A stretch of 11,939 nucleotides of DNA from an uncultured Clostridia bacterium (GCA_937898155.1 CALEJO010000148.1:1-11939); one strand, 5' to 3'; shown: positions 1 to 9,339, counted from the first letter of the stretch. Made by a program: numbers and translations. Notes: generated by a model not told the origin, from the letters alone.

Positions 1-58
<58 letters not shown>

Positions 59-213
59 TTTGTATATCCTCGACTTTCGCCGTTGATACCTTTTTCAGAG
101 CGCTATTTCTTAGCTTCTTACTGTTAAAGTACTTTCAAAAGTTTTAACGAGATTCTTTTCGTTTTCTTTGTTGTTCAATTTTCAAGGACCGTCTCGCCGC
201 CCTTTTGCGGCGC
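59..213 (-). promoter_or_regulatory. rRNA operon leader with boxA-like element and hairpins
   Basis: This is the stretch between the predicted transcription start (about 213) and the 16S 5' end. It holds three visible elements. A GC-rich hairpin (arms 195-200 and 207-212) would form at the very 5' end of the transcript. A boxA-like block (GGTCCTTGAAAA, minus strand 190-179, continuing TTGAACAAC) resembles the antitermination/leader motif found before 16S genes of Firmicutes. An AT-rich hairpin lies at 123-148 (outer arms 123-128/143-148, inner arms 131-134/139-142). Antitermination is known for boxA in rRNA operons; its use here is inferred from the match. Confidence 0.7.
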
Positions 214-219
214 TCGATT

Positions 220-249
220 ATTCTATCACATCTTTATCTCGTTTGTCAA
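220..249 (-). promoter_or_regulatory. rRNA operon promoter (sigma-A type, extended -10)
   Basis: On the minus strand there is a perfect -35 TTGACA at 249-244, an 18-base spacer, and -10 TAGAAT at 225-220. TGA stands directly before the -10, giving an extended TGn -10. The predicted transcription start is near 213. Upstream, three A6 tracts (290-285, 279-274, 270-265 on the minus strand) are spaced 9-11 bases apart, about one helical turn. That spacing is expected of a curved or UP-element-like activator of rRNA promoters. The outermost tract contains the stop codon of the gene behind it. Confidence 0.85.
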
Positions 250-288
250 GGGGGTTTGTGAAACTTTTTTCACTTTTTTCAAACTTTT

Positions 289-759
289 TTATTCGGCGGA
301 TTTGCGCCGTCCGCGCGTGCTCACGGGGCTGATCTCAAAACGGAAGCGTGCCGTCTGCAATGCCACACCCTGCACCTCGGTCGAATAGTCGAGGAAAAGC
401 GTTCCGCCGTGATCGAACGTGACGCCGTTCGCCACGCGGCGCGCCGAGACCGTCACCTGCATTTCGGCAAATCCGAGATCATATTTGCCGCTATATCGCG
501 CCTGCTCGGAAAACGTCAGCACCGCGTGCACCGCGCCCTCGCGCACGAGCGTGACGACGCTCGGCTCGCCGACGTCGAATGAGATCGTGCATTTTACGTG
601 CTCGTTCTCGTCCATAAACTCGTCGTAGCAGACAGTCAAGCGCTCGCCGTCGAGCGCCATCACGCCATCGCCCTCGATTTTGACCGACTCCTTTTCGGGA
701 TCGTCGCCCTCGCCGCGCTCCATCGTGCCGAAGATGCGGATTTTGATGTTCTTCTTCAT
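289..759 (-). CDS. DUF1934 / YwiB-like beta-barrel domain protein
   Basis: A 156-residue protein starting MKKNIKIRIFGT. It is built almost entirely of alternating polar/hydrophobic beta-strand segments, with no membrane segment or signal peptide. Length, the KIRI opening and the late RFRFEISP strand fit the DUF1934 (YwiB) family, small calycin-like beta-barrel proteins of Firmicutes whose function is not established. The start at 759 is chosen because family members begin with this strand, although no Shine-Dalgarno lies directly before it. An in-frame ATG at 798 would add MPVPDFRPAPDLS but sits only one base after the AAGGAG motif. The gene follows gpmI on the same strand, separated by an 11-bp hairpin. 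Its TAA stop lies inside the A-tracts upstream of the rRNA promoter, and no terminator follows it. Confidence 0.72.
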   Translation of the reverse strand: MKKNIKIRIFGTMERGEGDDPEKESVKIEGDGVMALDGERLTVCYDEFMDENEHVKCTISFDVGEPSVVTLVREGAVHAVLTFSEQARYSGKYDLGFAEMQVTVSARRVANGVTFDHGGTLFLDYSTEVQGVALQTARFRFEISPVSTRGRRKSAE

Positions 760-767
760 AGATAAAT

Positions 768-795
768 CCGGTGCCGGACGGAAATCCGGCACCGG
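768..795 (-). promoter_or_regulatory. Strong intergenic hairpin between gpmI and the DUF1934 gene
   Basis: Perfect 11-base arms (768-778 and 785-795) enclose a 6-base loop. On the minus strand it follows the gpmI stop (806-804) and an AAGGAG motif (805-800), and it ends eight bases before the ATG at 759. The downstream tail ATTTATCTA is only partly U-rich, so it is a poor intrinsic terminator. It could be an attenuator, an RNA-processing stem, or a spacer that folds away and brings the upstream AAGGAG close to the ATG. Confidence 0.6.
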
Positions 796-803
796 CATTC
801 TCC

Positions 804-2453
<1,650 letters not shown>

Positions 2454-2492
2454 ATGGATACTTCCTTTCGGATCAATTTTTCATACCAAATT

Positions 2493-2521
2493 ATTATACC
2501 CCATCTTTTCGCCCGTGTCAA
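2493..2521 (-). promoter_or_regulatory. Consensus sigma-A promoter of gpmI
   Basis: On the minus strand, -35 TTGACA is at 2521-2516 and -10 TATAAT at 2498-2493, with a 17-base spacer: perfect in both hexamers and in spacing. The predicted start near 2486 leaves a leader of about 32 bases containing the AAAGGAAG ribosome binding site (2470-2463). Confidence 0.9.
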
Positions 2522-2530
2522 TTCTTTTCC

Positions 2531-2559
2531 TTGACAATCCGTGAAAAAGCCCCTATAAT
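2531..2559 (+). promoter_or_regulatory. Consensus sigma-A promoter of the HAD phosphatase gene
   Basis: -35 TTGACA at 2531-2536, 17-base spacer, -10 TATAAT at 2554-2559. The predicted start is near 2566. The leader contains AAAAGGAGGTG (2577-2587), an excellent Shine-Dalgarno, eight bases before the ATG at 2596. The -35 lies nine bases from the -35 of the divergent gpmI promoter. Confidence 0.9.
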
Positions 2560-2595
2560 AATTTAAGATAGAAATGAAAAGGAGGTGCCGACGGA

Positions 2596-3288
2596 ATGAT
2601 TCGAGCCATATTTTTCGATGTGGACGGCACGCTGATCGACTTTCACGCCTCCGCGAAGATCGCCATGATGCGCGCGTTTGAAAAGAACGGGCTTTCGTTC
2701 CGCAACGAAATGTTCGACGCCTTCACGACGATCAACCGCTCGTTCTGGGCGGCGATGGAGCGGCGCGAGATCACGATCGATGATCTGCACCGCGATCGCT
2801 GGAACCGCATCTTTGCCGAGCTCGGCATTTCGTTTGACGGGCAACTCTTTGAGCGCGATTTTCTGCGCGGGCTGGACGACGCCGCCGTGCCGATCGACGG
2901 CGCCGCGGAAATGCTCGCGTCGCTTTCCGCGCACTTCCCACTCTACGTCGCAAGCAACGCCGACCGCGCTCAGCAGCTTCACCGCCTCGAAATTGCCGGA
3001 ATGCTTTCCTTTTTCAAAGCCGTTTTCACCTCGGGTGAATTCGGCGCCATGAAGCCCTCCCCCGCTTTCTTCGACGGATGCTTTGCCGCGCTTCCCGATC
3101 TGCGCCCGTGCGACACCGTCGTGGTCGGCGATTCGCTGACCGCGGACATTGCGGGCGGTGCCGCCTATGGGATGAAGACCTGCTGGTGCAAGCTCCGCGA
3201 GCAGGACGTCCCGCCCGAGCTTCGCATCGACTGGACCGTGCGCTCGCTTTCCGAGATTCCATCGCTTTTTCTTCCCGAAGAAACATAA
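2596..3288 (+). CDS. HAD-superfamily phosphatase, YjjG/YfnB-like
   Basis: A 230-residue cytoplasmic haloacid-dehalogenase-type phosphohydrolase with all four motifs. Motif I is FFDVDGT, with nucleophile D8 and acid/base D10. Motif II is VASN (S120), motif III is MKPSP (K153), and motif IV is VVGDSLTADIAGG (D179, D184). A helical cap (about 15-95) between motifs I and II marks subclass I. The GDSLTADIAGG signature, followed by GMKTCW, is typical of the YjjG/YfnB group. E. coli YjjG dephosphorylates non-canonical pyrimidine nucleotides; exact substrate specificity here is not shown. The gene is monocistronic, with its own consensus promoter, a strong AAAAGGAGGTG site, and a terminator that begins at its stop codon. 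Confidence 0.88.
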   Translation: MIRAIFFDVDGTLIDFHASAKIAMMRAFEKNGLSFRNEMFDAFTTINRSFWAAMERREITIDDLHRDRWNRIFAELGISFDGQLFERDFLRGLDDAAVPIDGAAEMLASLSAHFPLYVASNADRAQQLHRLEIAGMLSFFKAVFTSGEFGAMKPSPAFFDGCFAALPDLRPCDTVVVGDSLTADIAGGAAYGMKTCWCKLREQDVPPELRIDWTVRSLSEIPSLFLPEET

Positions 3289-3323
3289 AAAACGACCGAA
3301 AGCCGCGGCTTTCGGTCGTTTTT
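3288..3323. terminator. Bidirectional intrinsic terminator between convergent genes
   Basis: A 36-base perfect palindrome centred between 3305 and 3306. Each arm has a GC-rich core (CGACCGAAAGCCG), and runs of A on the left and T on the right give a U-tract in both directions. It ends the HAD gene on the plus strand (its TAA supplies the last A) and the lacZ operon on the minus strand, whose stop is at 3330-3332. Confidence 0.95.
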
Positions 3324-3329
3324 GCTTGA

Positions 3330-6293
3330 TCAGATCATATCGAAACGGAACTCCACCGTTTCGTCCAAGAACGTATAGCACGCAGGCAGGTTGGGACCGC
3401 ACGAGTTCGTGCCGATGCCGTTGACCTTATAATTCACGAGCAGATGCGTCTCTTTGTCCGCAATCAGCTCGTGGCGATGCGCCGTGTCCGTCAGCGCGTC
3501 GGCGGAATAATGGAGCGCCGAGAACTCAAACGAGTCGCCCTCCACGCGGAAACCGTTCCCGTCAGCGTCCGTCAACTCGACAAACTTCACGCCGATATGG
3601 TTGCCGCATTCCTGCGGCTTGATCATCGGCTCGTATTCGTCCGTGATGGTCGAACACCAAATGCCGTAGCGCGCGCTTTCCTGCAAGTCGATATAGCAGG
3701 ATTTCGGACCTTTACCGAAGTAAGTCAGCGTCTCCGTGCCCTCGCGCAACGTTAGCTCGAGCGCGAGACGTGGAATCTGCGTGATGAGCGTTTTTTCATT
3801 TTTGATGCCGTGCATCGAGACCGTCACGCGGTCGGCAAGCACGGTATACGTCAGCGTCATGCGGTAAAGCGGGAAGCGTGCGGGTGCGGCGACGATGCCG
3901 TCGAACACGATCTCCGCCGCGTCGTCCTTGACCGAAACCGTCGAGGAGAAGACGCGATAGCCGAGATACCGGACAAATTCGTTTTGCCAGTTGCGCGGCG
4001 CGATGTTGCGGTCGTTGTCGGTCGGGGCGCGCCAGCACGTGATCTTCGTCGGCGCCGCCAGCCACTCCTTGCCGTTTTTGCGATAGCTGAGAATCGAGGC
4101 GGTCGCGCGATCGACCTTCACGCCGATCTTGTCCCCCGTCACCTCGAATGTGCGCTCCGTCGTCTTTACACAGAGCGTGCCCGTCGAGCGCGGCGTGGTC
4201 ACGCCCGCCGCCACCGTCGGCACAAGGAGTTGATCGAAGCCCGCTTCGTCGTCCGCTTTGGCGTAAGCCGTATCGGCGAGATAGCGGATCGAGAAATTCA
4301 GATAGCAGGGATAGCGGCTCTCGCGCGGCAGTCCGTCGATCACCGCCGACATCGAGGCGTGCGGTGCGAGGTCGGGGCGAATCTCGCCCTTGCCGAGGAC
4401 GGTGTCGCCATCCTTGATCTCATACGTCACCGTGAAGAGCGTCGCCGCGTTCACGTAGTCGAGCATATTTGTCAGGCGCACGACGCCGTGATTCGCGTCT
4501 TCCCATTCGACGCGCACGGGGCGAAGCACCTCTTTCAATTCATTCAGTCCGATGTGCGGCGTGCGGTCGGGATAGCAGAGTCCGTCCGCGCAGAAGTTGC
4601 CGTCGTTCGGCACCTCGCCGTGATCGCCGCCGTAAAGCCAGATCGGCGCGCCGTCCTTTTCGCCGGCTTCGACTGCGTGGTCCGCCCACTCCCACACGCA
4701 TCCGCCGATCAGACGCGGATAGCGGTAAAAGAGCTTCCAATAGTCTTCCAGCCCGCCGGGGCCCATGCCCATCGCGTGCGCGTATTCGCAGAGGAAATAG
4801 GGGCGTTTTTCGCCGCGGGCGCTCTTTTCGATATTTTTGCCCTCCGCCTCGACACCGTCGAGCGCGGGATACATCCGGCTGACGACGTCCACGGCGGGAT
4901 CGTCCAACTCGTTGTGCGTTTCCGAGAAGCGGATCGCCCCGGCGTGCGTGCCCTCGTAATGGATGAGGCGCGTCGGATCGGTCTTGCGGATCAGCTTCGA
5001 CATCTGACGATGGTTTTCTCCGAAGTGGCTCTCGTTGCCGAGCGACCAGAAGATCACGCACGGGTGATTCTTGTCGCGCGCCACAAAGCGTTCCGCGCGG
5101 TCGAGATACGCGTCGAGGAACAGCGGATTGCCCGAAATCTCATTTGAGGGATCCTGCCCGCGGAGCGCAGACTCCGCGCCGTGCGCCTCGATATCGCATT
5201 CGTCCACGACGTAAAAGCCGAGCTCGTCGCAAAGCGCGAGCATCGCCGGCATCGGCGGATAATGCGACGTGCGGATACAGTTGATGTTATTTTGCTTCAT
5301 CAGAAGCAGCTCGGCGCGGAGCTCGTCCTCCGTCACGGTCCAGCCGTTTTTCGGATGGGTATCGTGGTGATTGACGCCTTTGAGCTTGACCGGCGCGCCG
5401 TTGATGAGAAGCGCGGACTCGTCCGAAACCGAAATCTCACGGAAGCCGAATTTCTGATAGATCACTTCCCCGTTGAATTCGAGCAGAATGCCGTAAAGGA
5501 ACGGCGTTTCCGCCGTCCAGAGAAGCGGATCGGCGATGCCGTCTTCGAGCTCCGTGCCGTCCGGCGCGAACAGACGGATCGCGAGTTTATCCCCGAAGTC
5601 CTCGCTGTCGCCCGACAGCGCGATCTCGGTATGCACGGTGCCGTCGTTCTTCGTCGTCAGAAACAGGTCTTCGATATGGAGCGCGGGACGGCTGATCAGC
5701 ATCACGTGACGGAAAATGCCGTTGAAGCGGAAGAAATCCTGATCTTCGAGATAGGACGCGTCGCTATACGTCAGCACCGCGACGCAGACCGTGTTTTCCC
5801 CGTCGCGAAGCGCGTTCGTGACGTCAAACTCGGACTGGATATGCGAGCCCTTGGACATTCCGATATAGGTATCGTTCACATAAACGAGGAATTCCGAGCA
5901 AACGCCGTCAAAGAGGAGATATGTCTTTTCCCCCTGCGGCGCCGTGAACGTCCGGCGATAGACGCCGACGGGCGTGTCCGCCGAAATCATCGGCGGCAGA
6001 TAGGGGAACGGATAATTGACGTTGGTATATTGAAGTTGTCCGAAGCCGTGATTCTGCCAGCAGGCGGGCACGGGTATCGTCGCGTCAAACGTGATGTCCG
6101 ACGGCTCGTCCGGCAGGTCGCAGAGCGTCTCGTAATAGCGGAACGCCCATTCGCCGTCGAGCGACGTCACGCGCGAGCTCTTGCCCGCAAACGCTTCCTC
6201 CGCCGTCGCGAACGGGAAGAAATAGGCGTGCGGCGCCAGTCGGTTCTCCCCCACCTTTTTCGGATCAAAGCTGAAATGTTCTCTCATCGTCAT
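3330..6293 (-). CDS. lacZ: Beta-galactosidase, glycoside hydrolase family 2
   Basis: A 987-residue enzyme of the long LacZ type that hydrolyses lactose and other beta-galactosides. There is no signal peptide, so it acts in the cytoplasm. Domain order: sugar-binding jelly roll (about 15-205), a compact immunoglobulin-like domain (about 206-290), TIM barrel (about 291-600), a second Ig-like domain, and a C-terminal beta-sandwich (about 730-985). Acid/base E421 is in SLGNESH and nucleophile E503 in LCEYAHAMG; GVNHHD (306-311) and RTSHYP (341-346) are also present. The start at 6293 has AGAAAGGCAA about seven bases upstream. It follows the BrxD-like gene after only 33 bases, so it is probably co-transcribed with it. 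No lactose permease or sugar regulator is in the window, and natural substrates could be other than lactose. Confidence 0.96.
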   Translation of the reverse strand: MTMREHFSFDPKKVGENRLAPHAYFFPFATAEEAFAGKSSRVTSLDGEWAFRYYETLCDLPDEPSDITFDATIPVPACWQNHGFGQLQYTNVNYPFPYLPPMISADTPVGVYRRTFTAPQGEKTYLLFDGVCSEFLVYVNDTYIGMSKGSHIQSEFDVTNALRDGENTVCVAVLTYSDASYLEDQDFFRFNGIFRHVMLISRPALHIEDLFLTTKNDGTVHTEIALSGDSEDFGDKLAIRLFAPDGTELEDGIADPLLWTAETPFLYGILLEFNGEVIYQKFGFREISVSDESALLINGAPVKLKGVNHHDTHPKNGWTVTEDELRAELLLMKQNNINCIRTSHYPPMPAMLALCDELGFYVVDECDIEAHGAESALRGQDPSNEISGNPLFLDAYLDRAERFVARDKNHPCVIFWSLGNESHFGENHRQMSKLIRKTDPTRLIHYEGTHAGAIRFSETHNELDDPAVDVVSRMYPALDGVEAEGKNIEKSARGEKRPYFLCEYAHAMGMGPGGLEDYWKLFYRYPRLIGGCVWEWADHAVEAGEKDGAPIWLYGGDHGEVPNDGNFCADGLCYPDRTPHIGLNELKEVLRPVRVEWEDANHGVVRLTNMLDYVNAATLFTVTYEIKDGDTVLGKGEIRPDLAPHASMSAVIDGLPRESRYPCYLNFSIRYLADTAYAKADDEAGFDQLLVPTVAAGVTTPRSTGTLCVKTTERTFEVTGDKIGVKVDRATASILSYRKNGKEWLAAPTKITCWRAPTDNDRNIAPRNWQNEFVRYLGYRVFSSTVSVKDDAAEIVFDGIVAAPARFPLYRMTLTYTVLADRVTVSMHGIKNEKTLITQIPRLALELTLREGTETLTYFGKGPKSCYIDLQESARYGIWCSTITDEYEPMIKPQECGNHIGVKFVELTDADGNGFRVEGDSFEFSALHYSADALTDTAHRHELIADKETHLLVNYKVNGIGTNSCGPNLPACYTFLDETVEFRFDMI

Positions 6294-6326
6294 AAAAATT
6301 GCCTTTCTGTTCCTTTCGGGAACCGC

Positions 6327-7670
6327 TCAAAGTTCAATCAGCTCCGGATCAAAATCGTCCGGATTCGTTTTCGGCGTTTCGGCGACGATCGCGTCGATCG
6401 GCGATGCGCCTTTCCGATAGACGTCCGGCAAGCGAATCTTGCCGCCCGCCTGCGATACCGTGCCGAGCGCGGTCAGATACGCGCGGATCAGCTCGCGCGG
6501 CGTGAGAAGCGTGTCCGCTCCCGCGCGGGAGAGCATATGGTAGAGAAAATCGCGCATCTCCTCCGCCGTCACGCCCGTTTCGCCATATTCCTGCGTAAAG
6601 AGTGCCGTCACGCGCGCAAGCAGAGCGAGAAGCTCGTCGTCCGTCAGCCGCACAAGCCGCAGGATCGGACCGAGGATCGGTTGCGTCGCCGAGACGGGCG
6701 ACGCGGGTTCGCCGAACACCGTGTCCGTCAGCCGCGAACGGAGCGCCTCATAGCTGAATAATCCCCTGCGCGGGTCTTCCAAAAATTGCGGCGTGCCCGC
6801 GAAGATCACTTCGAGCCCCGTCGCCTTGCCCTGCAACGTATCGTTGAAAACCGACAAAATCTTTTCATAGTTATTTTCCCGCGATACGCGGTTCGGGATT
6901 TTATAAAGATTGACACATTCGTCGATGAAAATGACGAGCCCGCCATAGCCGATGCGCCGCACGAATGCCGCGAGCAGTTTGATCGCGTCATACCAGTTTT
7001 CGTCGCCGATGATGCTCTGCACCGAAAGCGCGGCGCGCGCTTCGGTCTTCGTGCCAAATTCGCCGCGGAGCCAGCGCAGGCAGTCGCTCTGCTTCTGCTC
7101 GTCGCCGACGCGCCACGCGCGGTAATACGCGTCGATCACGCGGGCAAAGTCAAACGCGCCGATGCCCGTTTCGATCTCGCGGAGCGTCGCGAAAATGCGC
7201 TTTGATACCTCAGTGTCAAACGCTTCGCTTTCCGGCGCGAGTCCCATCGCCGCGACCTCGTATTGCACGTCGGACAGCCATTTACCGAGCAAAGGTGCGA
7301 GCGCGCCGCCGTCGGGAGACGCTTTCGCGGAAAGGTTGCGGATCAGTTCGCGATATGTCGCGAGCCCGCCGCCGTTTGACGACGAGAGCCGCCGTTCCGG
7401 CGACAGATCGGCGTCCGCGCAGACAAAGCCGCGTTCCACGGCATAGGCACGCATCAGCTGGATCAGAAAGCTTTTGCCGCTGCCGTATTTGCCGATCAGA
7501 AAGCGCGTGACCGCACCGCCGTCCGCGACCGCATCGAGATCGCGGCAGATCGCCGTGATCTCCGCCGTCCGTCCGATGGCGATATAGCGTGCGCCGGCGC
7601 GGGGCACGACGCCCGCCGCCAGCGACGCCAGCAAGGAATGTAAAATCCGTTTCGGAATCTGCACGCTCAC
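6327..7670 (-). CDS. BrxD-like P-loop ATPase (DUF2791 family)
   Basis: A 447-residue AAA-like ATP-binding protein. From the GTG start, Walker A is GKYGSGKS (60-67, K66) and Walker B is LVIFIDEC (D250, E251). The diagnostic segment FAGTPQFLED with RGLFSYEALRSRL follows (about 290-313). Together these match the DUF2791/BrxD ATPases found in some BREX systems and beside TerB_N proteins. The opening VSVQIPKRIL then GRTAEI fits the family N-terminus. The GTG at 7670 is preferred over an ATG at 7709 because AAGGAG (7683-7678) lies seven bases before it. The ATG would have no such site and would add 13 residues overlapping the upstream gene. GTG follows the TerB_N stop by four bases, implying translational coupling. 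The role is probably nucleic-acid-linked ATP hydrolysis with its partner, an inference from family context. Confidence 0.9.
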   Translation of the reverse strand: MSVQIPKRILHSLLASLAAGVVPRAGARYIAIGRTAEITAICRDLDAVADGGAVTRFLIGKYGSGKSFLIQLMRAYAVERGFVCADADLSPERRLSSSNGGGLATYRELIRNLSAKASPDGGALAPLLGKWLSDVQYEVAAMGLAPESEAFDTEVSKRIFATLREIETGIGAFDFARVIDAYYRAWRVGDEQKQSDCLRWLRGEFGTKTEARAALSVQSIIGDENWYDAIKLLAAFVRRIGYGGLVIFIDECVNLYKIPNRVSRENNYEKILSVFNDTLQGKATGLEVIFAGTPQFLEDPRRGLFSYEALRSRLTDTVFGEPASPVSATQPILGPILRLVRLTDDELLALLARVTALFTQEYGETGVTAEEMRDFLYHMLSRAGADTLLTPRELIRAYLTALGTVSQAGGKIRLPDVYRKGASPIDAIVAETPKTNPDDFDPELIEL

Positions 7671-7674
7671 CTGT

Positions 7675-9339
7675 TTACTCCTTTTCGCAAAGCCGCCCGA
7701 GAGCGGCAAAAAGTTCCTCTTCGTAATCCGGCACGACCGTGCCGTCTTCTTCCAAAATCATATCGCCGACGACGTTCATCGCCGCCTCGTTGATCCGCGA
7801 CGCCAGCGCGCCCGTCATCTGCCCATGCGCGCGACAATATGCGGTAAAATCGCCCCGAAGGGCGCTCGCCAGCGCCTCGTGCGCCATGCCGTCCAGCGCG
7901 GAAAGAAAGCCATCAAACCCCGCTTCCTCCTCTGCTTCTCCCGAAGCGTTCCACACCGTCTCATCGTCGGATGCGCCGGACGGGATGACGCCGCCCGCCG
8001 TCCATGACGGTGGCTTCGGGGCGGATTCGATCGGCTCTATGCGTGCGGGTGCGATGCCGTCGGCGCGCTCCTCCACTTCGAGAAGCTCCGCCGTGTCCCA
8101 TGCCTCCCGCTCAATTTGAAGCGCGGCTTCGATGCTCGCCGGTCCCGTCTGCTTCGGCTCGTAAAGCGAAAGATATGCCGGCTCCGCTTCCGCCGTCGCG
8201 CGGCGCTTCGCATAGCGATCGGGATAGACCTCGTCGAAATAGCCGTTCACCGCGGCGCGCAACCGCTCGTCGATGCCGGACGGAGAAAAGCGGGACTTGA
8301 TCCCACAAGCCGCGCGAAGCTGGTTTTCGCAGAATTTGATCAGATTCGCGGCGAGTTGCTTGAACGGATACGCCCGTTTCAGTGGATAGCAAGTGATTTC
8401 GAGCTTAAATTTGATGCCGCGGCACGCGACCGCGCCGGAAAAGCTGTCTTTCGTCAGTTTCATCGGCGTGATACCGTAATCCGAGAGATACGGCAACACC
8501 ACCTCGCGGACCGCGCGGCTCACCGCCGCGGGGATGTGTCGATCGAACGCCTCCGCGTGATCGGCGTAATATTTGCTTTTCCGATAGTCGTAGGCGGAAA
8601 CCGACGCGACGAGCGAAAACGGCACATCTTCCCCGCTCAGATAAAATTCCGGAAACGTCAGACGCCCGCATTCCTCGGCGAGGATCGGCGCGAGAAGCGC
8701 GTGATCCGGCTCGACGCGGTGAATGAGACAGTAATCGCACAGCCATTCCCCGATATATTTATCGAGATAGCGGAACGACGCGCGATAGTTCGACCACAGC
8801 GCGCAAAGAAGCTTCGCGCCCTCCGCGGGCGGAACGAGATCGGGGAGATTCAGAATTTCGTAGATATATAGAAACAGATAACTGTTGTCCGTTTTGAGAA
8901 AATGACCGCGGCGCACCTCGCTTCGCCAGTAGAAATAATACGCCGACTGTGCACCCGTCATCTGGTCGTATTGCGGCATATAGGAGAAGAAATAGACGTA
9001 TTCACACGCCTCGTGCGTGCGCTCGAAATGGCGGACGGCGTCGGCGCGGAATTTGGAATAGAAGCTGAACTCCGTCGGCCACGGGAGGATTCTCACGCGG
9101 TCGATCAGCCGCGCGTCCGAGACGTATTCCCGCACGCTCTGCGGCATTTCCCGCGCACCGTTTCGCGGCGGGATCGCCTCTCCGCGCGGCGCAGGCGCGC
9201 GCGAAACCTCGACCTCCGCCGGCTCCTGCGGTCTCGCGGGGCGGCGCGGGGGAGATTGCATTTTTTTCGGGACCATATCGGAAAGGTTCCAGAAGCCGTC
9301 GATCTCGTTTTCCCATCCGTGAATCGGTCTTTGCGGCAT
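7675..9339 (-). CDS. TerB_N / TerB_C domain protein
   Basis: A 554-residue soluble protein. Residues 1-27 contain a tryptophan-rich stretch (GWENEIDGFWNLSDMVPKK), followed by a Pro/Arg-rich linker to about 65. Residues about 76-240 are a TerB_N domain, with the hallmark order FYSKFRADA, FFSYMPQYDQM, YYFYWRSEVRRG and SYLFLYIYEILN. Residues about 403-550 fit TerB_C, ending in INEAAMNVVGDMILEEDG; an acidic low-complexity linker (about 418-475) interrupts it. No central metal-binding TerB domain is seen. TerB_N/TerB_C proteins were described from Ter-linked stress gene sets and co-occur with DUF2791 ATPases and SF2 helicases. ATG at 9339 is preceded by GGAGGG. It is first in an operon with the ATPase gene and lacZ. 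Biochemical function is unknown; DNA- or stress-related action is inferred only from context. Confidence 0.87.
   Translation of the reverse strand: MPQRPIHGWENEIDGFWNLSDMVPKKMQSPPRRPARPQEPAEVEVSRAPAPRGEAIPPRNGAREMPQSVREYVSDARLIDRVRILPWPTEFSFYSKFRADAVRHFERTHEACEYVYFFSYMPQYDQMTGAQSAYYFYWRSEVRRGHFLKTDNSYLFLYIYEILNLPDLVPPAEGAKLLCALWSNYRASFRYLDKYIGEWLCDYCLIHRVEPDHALLAPILAEECGRLTFPEFYLSGEDVPFSLVASVSAYDYRKSKYYADHAEAFDRHIPAAVSRAVREVVLPYLSDYGITPMKLTKDSFSGAVACRGIKFKLEITCYPLKRAYPFKQLAANLIKFCENQLRAACGIKSRFSPSGIDERLRAAVNGYFDEVYPDRYAKRRATAEAEPAYLSLYEPKQTGPASIEAALQIEREAWDTAELLEVEERADGIAPARIEPIESAPKPPSWTAGGVIPSGASDDETVWNASGEAEEEAGFDGFLSALDGMAHEALASALRGDFTAYCRAHGQMTGALASRINEAAMNVVGDMILEEDGTVVPDYEEELFAALGRLCEKE
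7678..7683 (-). promoter_or_regulatory. Ribosome binding site that decides the GTG start of the ATPase gene
   Basis: AAGGAG on the minus strand at 7683-7678 sits inside the last codons of the TerB_N gene, seven bases (TAAACAG) before GTG at 7670-7668. The placement selects GTG over the ATG at 7709 and overlaps termination of the upstream gene with initiation of the ATPase. Confidence 0.8.

Noticed and set aside
258..279. Plus-strand hairpin GTGAAA/TTTCAC followed by T6, resembling a terminator
   Set aside because: The stem is weak and AT-rich and there is no plus-strand gene upstream; the T-runs are better explained as the A-tracts of the rRNA promoter.
6309..6323. Small inverted repeat GTTCC/GGAAC before lacZ as an operator or terminator
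   Set aside because: Five base pairs without a U-tract, partly made of the polypurine ribosome-binding stretch; too weak to support a call.
3810..6761. Long plus-strand open frames (3810-5147 and 5181-6761) opposite lacZ and the ATPase gene
   Set aside because: Their composition is typical of antisense shadows in GC-rich DNA, with no recognisable motifs; the minus-strand genes explain the region fully.
6327..9339. Calling the pair a BREX system or a tellurite-resistance operon
   Set aside because: No other BREX gene and no TerC, TerD or canonical TerB domain gene is present; only single-family similarity supports either name.
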